Shown piece after piece: positions 32,502 through 39,656 of a stretch of DNA of 41,171 nucleotides. The DNA lies in assembly GCA_031081675.1 (NCBI GenBank), contig JAVHLZ010000006.1, positions 69,087 to 110,257 on the forward strand, written 5' to 3'. This DNA comes from Armatimonadota bacterium. GTDB taxonomy: Bacteria > Sysuimicrobiota > Sysuimicrobiia > Sysuimicrobiales > Kaftiobacteriaceae. A program made the translations under genes and the position numbers. Under the pieces are notes generated by a model. The model searched no databases. It worked only from the letters and a program-made list of their open reading frames with translations, and was not told where the DNA came from. Each line of letters begins with the position of its first letter. Position 1 is the stretch's first letter.

Positions 32502-34035
32502 GGGCCACCTCCCCGCCCTGCTCGGTCTCCCGGGTCTCCCACAGGGAGACGATGGGGAACAGCTTGCTGAACACGATGTAGATCAGCAGGAAGCCGGCCA
32601 CGGCTCCGAAGGTAATCGACCACTCCACCCAGGTGGGCGTGTACACCCCCCACCCCTGGGGCGCCCGCTGGATCGGCAGGAACGGCGACTGGAGCGTGGG
32701 GACGATGATCACGTACCGCTTCCACCACGCGCCCACGTTGACCAGCACGGACGCCACAGTCGCCGTGGCGATCGGGCGGGCGCGGCAGAGGGGCAGCAGG
32801 GCCACCAGCACCCACAGCGATGCCACCGCGAGCGTCCCGGCGGCAACCGCCCGCAGCACACCGGCGTCCAGCGTCGCCGCCACCGGCGACGGCGGAGCGT
32901 AGGCCGCGATCGCCAGCACCCCCGACGCCGCCGCCGCCGCCAGGGCCGGCCGGGGCTGAAGCAGGGGAACCCGGGCCAGGCGGGGGACCAGGGACGCCCG
33001 GGGCAGGGTCAGCAGCAGCACCGGGAGCAGCAGCCCGCCCACCTGGGTGAACCAGAACAGCCGGGCAAACGGCCCGCTCAGCACCGCCGCCAGGTAGCCG
33101 CGCTCATGGGAGGCCATCTTGAACGCCGGGACCCAGTACTCGTTGAAGGTGAAGTAGGCGTAGATCAGGCCCAGGGCGATCACCAGGTAGCCCATCCGGC
33201 GGAAGTGGTCTTCGGTGATGTACTCCTCCAGGCGGTAGGCCCACCGGAAGGCGGCCATGGCGGTGACCACGGCCGCCGCCCCGCTGAACAGCGCCCCGGA
33301 GACGAAGTACGGACCGAAGATGGTGCTGTTCCACCCCGCCCGCAGGGTCATGGCCATGATCCAGGACACCACCGTGTGGACCGACACCGCGATGGGGATG
33401 ATGAGGACGGCCAGGATGCCCATGGCCGCCTCCAGGTGGCGGCGCTGGACCTCGGTGCCGCGCCACCCCAGGGCCAGGGCGGTGTACAGCCTCCGCCGCC
33501 ACGCCGGCCCCGCCGCGAACCGGTCCCGGAGCAGGGCGATGTCGGGGATCATGGGCACGTACAGGAACAGCGTGCTGCCGGTGAGGTAGGTGGTGATGGA
33601 CAGGATGTCCCACAGGATGGGCGACTGCAGCCGCCCGTGCAGCACCAGGTTGAGGAGCCGGTCCGGCCGGCCCATATCCACCAGGGGCATCAGGCCCCCC
33701 ATGAGCAGCGACGCGAAGGTGATGGCCTCGGCCATGCGGGTGATCGGCCGCCGCCACTCGGCTCCGGTGAGGCGCAGGATGGCCGACATCAGCGCGCCGA
33801 CGTGGCTGACCCCGATGAAGAACACGAAGTTGGTGATGTAGACGCCCCACATGACGTTGTCCCGCAGCCCGGTCACGCCCAGGCCGTAGCGCAGCTGGAC
33901 GCCGTAGGCGATGAGCCCCCAGAGCGCCACCCCGACCAGAACGCCCATGAGGGCGTAAAAGCCCGGCCCGCCCCCGTGCAGGGAGGCCAGCACGCGGAGC
34001 TCCCGGGGCGAGAAGAGATCCCGGCGGCGCATCAT
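32485..34035 (-). CDS. nrfD: NrfD/PsrC-family integral membrane protein (quinol-interacting subunit)
   Basis: 516 residues with about ten membrane segments. Recognisable blocks are MWGVYITNFVFFIGVSHVGAL, the conserved LVDMGRPDR, HTVVSWIMAMTLRAGWNSTIFGPYFV, NEYWVPAFK, GAWWKRYVIIVPT and YTPTWVEWSI near the end. NrfD/PsrC/ActC proteins carry no cofactor but hold a quinone site and pass electrons to a partner Fe-S subunit. ATG 34035 overlaps the stop of the Fe-S gene (ATGA). In polysulfide reductase or Alternative Complex III the partner set includes a molybdopterin-fold subunit; none is encoded here. The gene symbol denotes the family only. Confidence 0.88.
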   Translation of the reverse strand: MMRRRDLFSPRELRVLASLHGGGPGFYALMGVLVGVALWGLIAYGVQLRYGLGVTGLRDNVMWGVYITNFVFFIGVSHVGALMSAILRLTGAEWRRPITRMAEAITFASLLMGGLMPLVDMGRPDRLLNLVLHGRLQSPILWDILSITTYLTGSTLFLYVPMIPDIALLRDRFAAGPAWRRRLYTALALGWRGTEVQRRHLEAAMGILAVLIIPIAVSVHTVVSWIMAMTLRAGWNSTIFGPYFVSGALFSGAAAVVTAMAAFRWAYRLEEYITEDHFRRMGYLVIALGLIYAYFTFNEYWVPAFKMASHERGYLAAVLSGPFARLFWFTQVGGLLLPVLLLTLPRASLVPRLARVPLLQPRPALAAAAASGVLAIAAYAPPSPVAATLDAGVLRAVAAGTLAVASLWVLVALLPLCRARPIATATVASVLVNVGAWWKRYVIIVPTLQSPFLPIQRAPQGWGVYTPTWVEWSITFGAVAGFLLIYIVFSKLFPIVSLWETRETEQGGEVAHALAR

Positions 34036-34964
34036 CGTCGGGCCTCCCCGGCCGAGGCCGGCTCGGTGGCGGGGGGCGGAGGCGGATACAGGGGGCGCCG
34101 GGGCGGCAGGTAGTAGACCCGGGGCTCGGTCCCCAGCTCCTCCAGCAGGCGGTAGCCGGCGTTGGCGGCCACCAGCTCCGACAGGCGCACGGTCTCCCCC
34201 TGGGAGTTGGTGACGGCGTCCTCTCCCTGGTCGCCGAAGTAGATGGCGCCCATGGGGCACGCGGCCGCGCACGCCGGCAGCCGGCCCTCGGCGAGCAGGG
34301 CCGGGCAGAAGATGCACTTTTCCGTGGTCCCGCGGCGGTGCACCCGGTTCCACTCCATCGCGTAGGGCTCGTCGGGCATGCCGGGGACCTCCGGGTCCAC
34401 CCAGTTGAAGCTGCGGGCCTGGTACGGGCAGGCGGCCATGCAGAACCGGCAGCCGATGCAGCGGGAGGTGTCCTGCATGACGATCCCGTCCTCCCGCTTC
34501 CAGGTGGCCGACACGGGGCACACCTTCACGCACGGCGGATTGTCGCACTGCATGCACGGGCGGGGCAGCCAGTAGGGCGCGCCCAGCTCGTGATCGCGCA
34601 TCTCGTACACCCGGATCCACTCCTGGCCGCCGGGGAGGAAGTGCATCGCCTGGCAGGCGCGGGTGCACTCCCGGCACCCGTCGCAGCGCGCCAGGTCGAT
34701 CACCATCACCCACCGGCGTCCCGAGGCCGCCGCCGGCTCCGCCCGCGGTGGCTTCGCGGCGAAGGCCAGGGCCACGCCTCCGCCTGCGGGCACAGCCTCC
34801 AGGTGTGCCAGGCTGTGGACCCCCTCCGGCCGGGCCACCAGCGCGGGCACCGCGCCCTTCACGCCGCGGCGCCACCGGGCCAGCGGGGCCACCGCCCGGG
34901 AGCCCGACAGGGCGGCCGCCACCGCCGCGAGGGACGTGAGGAACGAGCGTCGCGTCAGGCGCAC
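34032..34964 (-). CDS. Tat-exported four-cluster 4Fe-4S ferredoxin-type subunit (HybA/TtrB/PsrB-like)
   Basis: 310 residues. A twin-arginine signal (TRRSFLTS then a hydrophobic stretch) predicts folded export. Four cysteine groups each suit a [4Fe-4S] cluster: CDGCRECTRAC, CMQCDNPPCVKVCP, CIGCRFCMAACP and CIFC...CAAACP. The order and spacing are those of electron-transfer subunits that partner NrfD-type proteins. A Pro-rich C-terminal tail (about 285-310) has no membrane anchor. GTG 34964 immediately follows the stop of the upstream cupredoxin gene. Likely role: wire between the NrfD quinol site and periplasmic copper proteins. Confidence 0.9.
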   Translation of the reverse strand: MRLTRRSFLTSLAAVAAALSGSRAVAPLARWRRGVKGAVPALVARPEGVHSLAHLEAVPAGGGVALAFAAKPPRAEPAAASGRRWVMVIDLARCDGCRECTRACQAMHFLPGGQEWIRVYEMRDHELGAPYWLPRPCMQCDNPPCVKVCPVSATWKREDGIVMQDTSRCIGCRFCMAACPYQARSFNWVDPEVPGMPDEPYAMEWNRVHRRGTTEKCIFCPALLAEGRLPACAAACPMGAIYFGDQGEDAVTNSQGETVRLSELVAANAGYRLLEELGTEPRVYYLPPRRPLYPPPPPATEPASAGEARR

Positions 34965-35408
34965 CTACCGGCCTCCCAGCACCACCAGCTGACCGATCTG
35001 GCCGGCGTGGTCCGGCGCGCACCCGGCGGCGGCGCAGCCGTAGTGGTAGATGCCGGGCCGCTGCGCCACAAACCGCACCGTCGCCGTCTCCCCCGGAGGG
35101 ATCGGGGGGACCACCACGTTCAGGGCCGCCACCACAAAGCCGTGGGCGGCCTCCGGATCCCCGTTGTGGAGCCGCAGGATGACCGTGTCCCCCGCATTCA
35201 CCACCACAACCGGCGGGACCCAGTGCCGCACGGCGGTCTCCCCCGCCTCCAGGACGTGCAGCCACAGGTCGAACTGGCGCACTTCGGGCACGACCGGGGG
35301 TGCCGCCGAGACAGGAGGGCGCGCGGACCGCAGCACCACGTACCCGGACGCCCCGGCCACGACGGCCGCGACGATCACCGCCGACAGCGCCAGCCCCCGG
35401 CCGTTCAC
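34965..35408 (-). CDS. Membrane-anchored cupredoxin with CuA-like motif (C-x4-C-x3-H-x2-Q)
   Basis: 147 residues. An N-terminal anchor (about 5-27) is followed by a cupredoxin beta-sandwich (VVVNAGDTVILRLHN). Candidate ligands are His89 (EAAHGF), Cys125, Cys130, His134 and Gln137 (GCAAAGCAPDHAGQ). This is the CuA order His...Cys-x(n)-Cys-x3-His-x2-Met with n=4 instead of 3 and Gln in place of the weak Met ligand. It shares the CAPDH signature with the cupredoxin at 35926. Alternatives are a type 1 site with one Cys, or a Cys125-Cys130 disulfide. GTG 35408 has AGGAGG 6 nt upstream. Confidence 0.85.
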   Translation of the reverse strand: MNGRGLALSAVIVAAVVAGASGYVVLRSARPPVSAAPPVVPEVRQFDLWLHVLEAGETAVRHWVPPVVVVNAGDTVILRLHNGDPEAAHGFVVAALNVVVPPIPPGETATVRFVAQRPGIYHYGCAAAGCAPDHAGQIGQLVVLGGR

Positions 35409-35418
35409 GGCGCGCCTC

Positions 35419-35877
35419 CTATCGGACGACAAAGGTGCCCTTCATGCCGGCCTCGTAGTGGCCTTCCACGTGGCACCCGATCTCGAACGTCCCCTTGCGC
35501 TGCGGGGTGAACTCCAGCGTCACCGACCGCCCCGGCGCCAGCTCCACCTCCATCAGGGCCTCCGCCTCAATTTCCACCCCTGCAGTCTCCACGGTCACCT
35601 CGACGCCCTTGAAGTAGGTGTTCTCCTTGGCCCACTCCTCCAGCTCTTCACCGGCCAGCCCCGCCCGGGGCAGGCTGTACACCATGAACTCGTGCTTCTG
35701 CTTGCCGCGGTTCACCAGGACCAGCTCCACCGGCGTGCCCGCGGTCACCGTCACCCGAGAGGGCGTGAAGCTCATCTCGTTGAGCACGACGGTGACCTTC
35801 TGGGCCTTGGGGGCTCCCGCCGCGGGGCCGATGGCCGCCAGGGCCAGAGCGATCCCCAGGATCACGACCGTCCTCAT
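35419..35877 (-). CDS. Exported blue-copper (type 1) cupredoxin
   Basis: 152 residues. It has a cleavable signal peptide (hydrophobic to about 20, AAGA) and a classic plastocyanin/azurin-like site: His62 (KQKHEF), Cys135, His140 and Met145 (GCHVEGHYEAGM, C-x4-H-x4-M). An acidic insert at 75-110 (EELEEWAKEN, VEIEAEALMEVE) might form a docking face. Of the four copper proteins in the locus it is the only ordinary type 1 candidate and the only one with a cleavable signal, so it could be the mobile shuttle. ATG 35877 is preferred because GGAGG lies 8 nt upstream; ATG 35883 would be too close. Confidence 0.88.
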   Translation of the reverse strand: MRTVVILGIALALAAIGPAAGAPKAQKVTVVLNEMSFTPSRVTVTAGTPVELVLVNRGKQKHEFMVYSLPRAGLAGEELEEWAKENTYFKGVEVTVETAGVEIEAEALMEVELAPGRSVTLEFTPQRKGTFEIGCHVEGHYEAGMKGTFVVR

Positions 35878-35925
35878 CCGCATCCCTCCTCACCTCCATC
35901 GGTCTCGTCGTGGACTGCGATCGCG

Positions 35926-36384
35926 TCAGCGTCGCCCTTCCACCACCACCAGGTGCCCCACCATCCGGTCGTGATCCGGGGCGCAGGTCCCGGTGGCCGG
36001 ATCGTGGGGCAGGTAACAGCGATACTCGAAGATGCCGGGCCGGTCGGCCGCGAACTCCACGACCTCGGCCGCCCCCCCGTGCAGGGCGCCGGTGCGCACG
36101 CCCAGCCCGGCAAACTCCAGGCCGTGGCGGAAGTGGGACAGGTTGAGGACCCGCAGCCGCACCGTGTCGCCCCGCCGCACGACCAGCAGCTGGGGATCGA
36201 ACAGGTGGCTTTCGGCCGGCCCGCCGATGGCCCCCCGCCCGGTGATCAGCAGCTCCAGGTCCACGCGCGCCGGCGGGGAGCCGCCCGCCGGCGGGGACGC
36301 CAGCAGGGTCAGGGCGCTGATTCCCAGGGCGACCAGGGAGATCGCCAGGGAGACCCCCGCCACCACCGACCGCGCCCCCTCCAT
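35926..36384 (-). CDS. Membrane-anchored cupredoxin with CuA-like motif (C-x10-C-x3-H-x2-M), copy B
   Basis: 152 residues with an N-terminal anchor (about 8-30). Candidate ligands are His87 (or His84) in SHFRHGLEF and the C-terminal loop Cys123, His127, Cys134, His138, Met141 (YRCYLPHDPATGTCAPDHDRM). The second half, C-x3-H-x2-M, is the exact CuA spacing seen in CoxB of the same locus. The first Cys is 10 residues before the second rather than 3, with an extra Pro-His between. It is clearly paralogous to the neighbour at 36390. ATG 36384 is 5 nt after that gene's stop. Confidence 0.85.
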   Translation of the reverse strand: MEGARSVVAGVSLAISLVALGISALTLLASPPAGGSPPARVDLELLITGRGAIGGPAESHLFDPQLLVVRRGDTVRLRVLNLSHFRHGLEFAGLGVRTGALHGGAAEVVEFAADRPGIFEYRCYLPHDPATGTCAPDHDRMVGHLVVVEGRR

Positions 36385-36389
36385 ATCCG

Positions 36390-36845
36390 TCACTCGGTGA
36401 CGATCAGGTAGCCGCGCATCTGCTCGTGGTCGGGCGTGCAGTCCCGGGTCGCGGGATTGTGGGGCAGGGCGCACCGGTACACGAACACCCCGGGCCGGTC
36501 GGCCACGAACCGCAGGTCGTCGCTGGCGCCGGGAGCCAGCCGCCGGGTCCGCAGACCGTAGCCGGTGATCTCCAGCTGGTGGGCAAAGGCGTCGGGGTTC
36601 GCCACGGCCAGGTCGACGGTGTCTCCCACCCGCGCCACCAGCATGGTGGGGTACCAGCGGTGGGCCACCATGCCCTGGCCGGTGAACGTGGCCACCACCA
36701 TGGACAGCGGCAGGGTGGCGGCCGGACGCGGCGCCGCAGCCCCCTCCAGCCGGGGACTCCGGCCGTAGGCCAGCAGGCTGGTGGCCAGGGCGACGACTGC
36801 CACCACGAGGGCGAAGTAGGCGATCCCGTCGGTGCGACCCGCCAT
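36390..36845 (-). CDS. Membrane-anchored cupredoxin with CuA-like motif (C-x10-C-x3-H-x2-M), copy A
   Basis: 151 residues. The N-terminal anchor is about residues 8-27 (IAYFALVVAVVALATSLLAY). Ligand candidates are His89 (AFAHQLE), Cys125, His129, Cys136, His140 and Met143 (YRCALPHNPATRDCTPDHEQM). The frame YxCxxPH...M-x-G-x-L is that of plastocyanin-like proteins, but 13 residues containing Cys and His stand between the Pro-His and the Met. A binuclear CuA-like centre, a type 1 centre with either His, or a disulfide are all possible. ATG 36845 has GGAGGTGG upstream and follows a promoter-like sequence. Confidence 0.85.
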   Translation of the reverse strand: MAGRTDGIAYFALVVAVVALATSLLAYGRSPRLEGAAAPRPAATLPLSMVVATFTGQGMVAHRWYPTMLVARVGDTVDLAVANPDAFAHQLEITGYGLRTRRLAPGASDDLRFVADRPGVFVYRCALPHNPATRDCTPDHEQMRGYLIVTE

Positions 36846-36874
36846 ATGCCACCTCCGCACCCCAACCCACCGTC

Positions 36875-36904
36875 AGGGTACGCTCGCGGCGGAGGACGGC
36901 ACAA
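36875..36904 (-). promoter_or_regulatory. Candidate promoter of the cupredoxin/Fe-S/NrfD operon
   Basis: TTGTGC (36904-36899), an 18-nt spacer and TACCCT (36880-36875) on the minus strand, about 29 nt before ATG 36845. The -35 form and spacing resemble the tRNA-Tyr promoter (TTGTGG-N18-TATAAT). It lies in the 173-nt gap after coxC, so the locus may be two transcription units. Confidence 0.4.
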
Positions 36905-37018
36905 CGCCCGTCCGGGTAGTCAGCACCCCTACCCGTTCGGGCAGGTCACGCTCGGGCGGAAGGGGCGGCGGGACGGCGGACGGGGTGGCCGGGACGCGCG
37001 CGCGCGGGCGGGGGGAGC

Positions 37019-37585
37019 TCAGCCGGTGACCAGGTACAAAGTGGGGTAGATGAACACCCACACCACGTCCACGAAGTGCCAGTACTTGACGGCCCCCTCC
37101 ACCGGCCAGTAGTCGTGGGGGCCGTACCGACCCCGGCGCCCGTGCAGGTACACGCCAGCCAGCAACGCGACCCCGCTGGCGACGTGCAGGGCGTGCATGC
37201 CCGTCAGGGTGAAGAAGATGGTCCCCACCCGCCGGCCGGGGGGAAAGTGGGCAAAGGCCTGCGCCCACTCCACCCCCACCCCTGCCAGGAACAGCAGGCC
37301 CAGGCCGACCGTGGCCAGGGTGTTGCGCGCGAACAGGGACCGGTGCCCCCGGGCGATGGCCGCTTCGGCGCGGTAGGCGGTGAGGCTGCTGGCCAGCAGC
37401 ACGGCGGTGATGGCCAGCCCCAGGGGCTGGTTGAGGCCCTCGGGCCGCTCCAGGCCCAGCAGGTAGTAGCGGGCGGCCAGCAGGGCGGAAAACAGGAACC
37501 CCTCGGACAGCAGGAACAGCCACAGGCCCAGCCGCCGGAGATACAGCCGGCTGTAGCGGGGGCGGGCGGCGACGCGGGTGGCCAC
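37019..37585 (-). CDS. coxC: Cytochrome c oxidase subunit III
   Basis: 188 residues with five predicted membrane helices, the short form of subunit III. LWLFLLSEGFLFSALLAARYY contains the conserved helix-III Glu. FFTLTGMHALHVASGVALLAGVY and AVKYWHFVDVVWVFIYPTLYL are the family's C-terminal signature. It supports the stability of subunit I. GTG 37585 is preferred with AGGAG 5 nt upstream; GTG 37591 overlaps the subunit IV stop (GTGA) but is too near the ribosome-binding site. Confidence 0.93.
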   Translation of the reverse strand: MATRVAARPRYSRLYLRRLGLWLFLLSEGFLFSALLAARYYLLGLERPEGLNQPLGLAITAVLLASSLTAYRAEAAIARGHRSLFARNTLATVGLGLLFLAGVGVEWAQAFAHFPPGRRVGTIFFTLTGMHALHVASGVALLAGVYLHGRRGRYGPHDYWPVEGAVKYWHFVDVVWVFIYPTLYLVTG

Positions 37586-37587
37586 GG

Positions 37588-37791
37588 TCACTCCTCCCCG
37601 GGGCGCCACAGATCGGCGACGTGCATGAAGTACCACACGATGAGCGCGGCGTCGGCCAGGTTCAGCAGCACCAGCCACGGCAGCGGATGCGGCACCCGGA
37701 ACGCCACGGGCACCTCCAGGACGGTGAGCGCCAGCAGGGCGCCCAGCACCCGCGTGCCCACCCGCAGGCGCGCGGCCAGTTCAGAGTCCAT
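37588..37791 (-). CDS. Small subunit IV of cytochrome c oxidase (CoxD/COX4_pro-like)
   Basis: 67 residues, two membrane helices (VLGALLALTVLEVPVAF and WLVLLNLADAALIVWYFMHVADL). The FMHVADLW end is typical of bacterial cytochrome oxidase subunit IV. ATG 37791 overlaps the end of coxA by 11 nt and its stop overlaps a GTG of coxC, so all three are coupled. Confidence 0.82.
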   Translation of the reverse strand: MDSELAARLRVGTRVLGALLALTVLEVPVAFRVPHPLPWLVLLNLADAALIVWYFMHVADLWRPGEE

Positions 37792-39616
37792 GGGCCCTCC
37801 CCTCCCCGGATCCGCCGGCGGCGGCCATCACAGCGTGCACGGCCCCCGGCACCCCGTAGCCGTAGGGATCCCCCACCACCTGGGGCGGGTGGGGGAAGTT
37901 GCCTTCGGGGGGAGGCGACGGCACCTGCCACTCCAGCGTCCGCGCCCCCCAGGGGTTGGCCGCGGCCCGAGGCCCGCGAAGCCAGCTGCGCACCACGTTG
38001 AACAGGAACACCAGGATGCTGGCCCCCAGCAGGCCCGCCATGACCGAAATCCACAGGTTCACCCCGGCCAGGGACGCCGGGTAGTCGGCGATGCGCCGGT
38101 TCATCCCGTGCACGCCCGCCCAGAACATGGGCAGGAACGTGGCGTTGTAGGCCAGGAACATCCACCCGAAGTGCACCCGGCCCAGCCGCTCGTCATACAT
38201 CCGCCCGGTCACCTTGGGGAACCAGTAGTACAGGCCGCTGAAGAGGGCGAAGATCATCCCGCCCACGATGGTGTAGTGGAAGTGGCCGACCACGAAGTAG
38301 GTGTCCTGCAGGTGCAGATCGGTGGGGACGTCGGCGTTGAAGATGCCGGTCACGCCCCCGATCAGGAAGTTGAACAGGAACCCCAGGGCGAAGAGCATCG
38401 GGGTGCGCAGCCACAGCCGGCCCATCCACAGGGTCCCCAGGGCGGCCAGGAACACGAGCCCCGTGGGGATGGAGATGAGCTCGGTGGTGGCCATGAAGGG
38501 GCCCAGCAGCGACTCCCGCATGCCGCTGGTGTAGAGGTGGTGCGCCCACACCACGAAGCTCAGCCCCACGATGCCCAGGAACCCTCCCACCACCCAGGGG
38601 TAGGCGTACAGGGGCTTGCGGGAGAAGTGGGTCAGCACCTCCAGGGCGACGCCGAAGGCGGGCAGGATCATGATGTAGACCGCCGGGTGGGAGTAGAACC
38701 AGAAGATGTGCTGGTACAGGAGGGGCATGCCTCCCCGGGCCGGGGCGAAGAACGCCATCCCCGCCTCCCGGTCCAGCAGGACCATCAGCAGCGCCGCCGC
38801 CAGGTACTGGGTGGCGGTGACGCTGATCAGCGACGCGGCGAACACCGACCACACGAAGATCGGCAGCCGCCGCCAGGACATGCCGGGAGCCCGCAGCCCC
38901 ACGATGGTGGCCAGGAAATTGATCCCGCCCAGGATGGAGGACAGCCCGAAGGTGATCACCGCCAGGTTGAACAGGACCTGGCCGCTGGCGTTGACCACGC
39001 TGAGGGGCGGGTAGGCCGTCCACCCGGTGTCGAATCCGCCGGCCAAGGGCGTGGCCACCAGCAGCACCGCCACCGGCGGCACCAGCCAGTAACTGAGGGC
39101 GTTGAGCCGGGGGAAGGCCATGTCCTCGGCGCCGATCATCAGCGGCACCAGGTAGTTGCCGAAGCCGCCCAGGAGGGTGGCCACCGCCACGGCGATCATG
39201 ATGATGCCGTGCAGGCTCATCAGGTGGGTGTAGGCGGCGGCTCCCATCACCGTCGGCCCGGGGGCGGCCAGCTCCACCCGCATCACCAGCGCCATCGCGC
39301 CCGCCACCACGAACAGCGCCACGAAGGTGACCAGGTACTGCACCCCGATCACCTTGTGGTCGGTGGTGAACCGGACGTAGCGCCGCCACGTGTGGTCGGG
39401 CTCGTGGCGCACCGGCAGCCCCACCCACCCCCGGGCCCAGGCCTCCCACAGACCGACGCCCAGCAGCCAGCCGGCCAGCCCGATCACGTAGCCGACGGTC
39501 ACCCAGACCTCGGCCCGCGGGGGGCGCCCCACGGCCCACCCGGCCGCCAGCGTCGCCCCGGCGCCCAGCGCGAAACCGACCAGCCCCCACCCGATCCCGC
39601 GCGCGATCATGCGCAC
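37781..39616 (-). CDS. coxA: Haem-copper oxidase subunit I, A2 (YS-motif) type
   Basis: 611 residues. It reduces O2 to water at a haem-CuB centre and pumps protons. CuB ligands are His310 in SHPAVY (with Tyr314 for the His-Tyr crosslink) and His359-His360 (AHHLYTSGM). Haem ligands are His445 and His447 (GHFHY) plus an N-terminal His in THLMSLHG. The helix VI motif reads FYSHPAVY instead of GHPEVY: the D-channel Glu is absent and the Tyr-Ser pair marks the A2 subfamily known from the Thermus and Rhodothermus caa3 enzymes. An extra N-terminal membrane segment is present. GTG 39616 has GAGGTGA upstream. Confidence 0.95.
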   Translation of the reverse strand: MRMIARGIGWGLVGFALGAGATLAAGWAVGRPPRAEVWVTVGYVIGLAGWLLGVGLWEAWARGWVGLPVRHEPDHTWRRYVRFTTDHKVIGVQYLVTFVALFVVAGAMALVMRVELAAPGPTVMGAAAYTHLMSLHGIIMIAVAVATLLGGFGNYLVPLMIGAEDMAFPRLNALSYWLVPPVAVLLVATPLAGGFDTGWTAYPPLSVVNASGQVLFNLAVITFGLSSILGGINFLATIVGLRAPGMSWRRLPIFVWSVFAASLISVTATQYLAAALLMVLLDREAGMAFFAPARGGMPLLYQHIFWFYSHPAVYIMILPAFGVALEVLTHFSRKPLYAYPWVVGGFLGIVGLSFVVWAHHLYTSGMRESLLGPFMATTELISIPTGLVFLAALGTLWMGRLWLRTPMLFALGFLFNFLIGGVTGIFNADVPTDLHLQDTYFVVGHFHYTIVGGMIFALFSGLYYWFPKVTGRMYDERLGRVHFGWMFLAYNATFLPMFWAGVHGMNRRIADYPASLAGVNLWISVMAGLLGASILVFLFNVVRSWLRGPRAAANPWGARTLEWQVPSPPPEGNFPHPPQVVGDPYGYGVPGAVHAVMAAAGGSGEGRAHGL

Positions 39617-39656
39617 AGCCCGCTCACCTCGTGCCCCCTGCCCCCGCCTCCGCCGC

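Noticed and set aside
31986-36845. Alternative Complex III or polysulfide reductase
   Set aside because: There is no pentahaem ActA, no molybdopterin-type ActB/PsrA, no ActE cytochrome and no second NrfD copy in the window.
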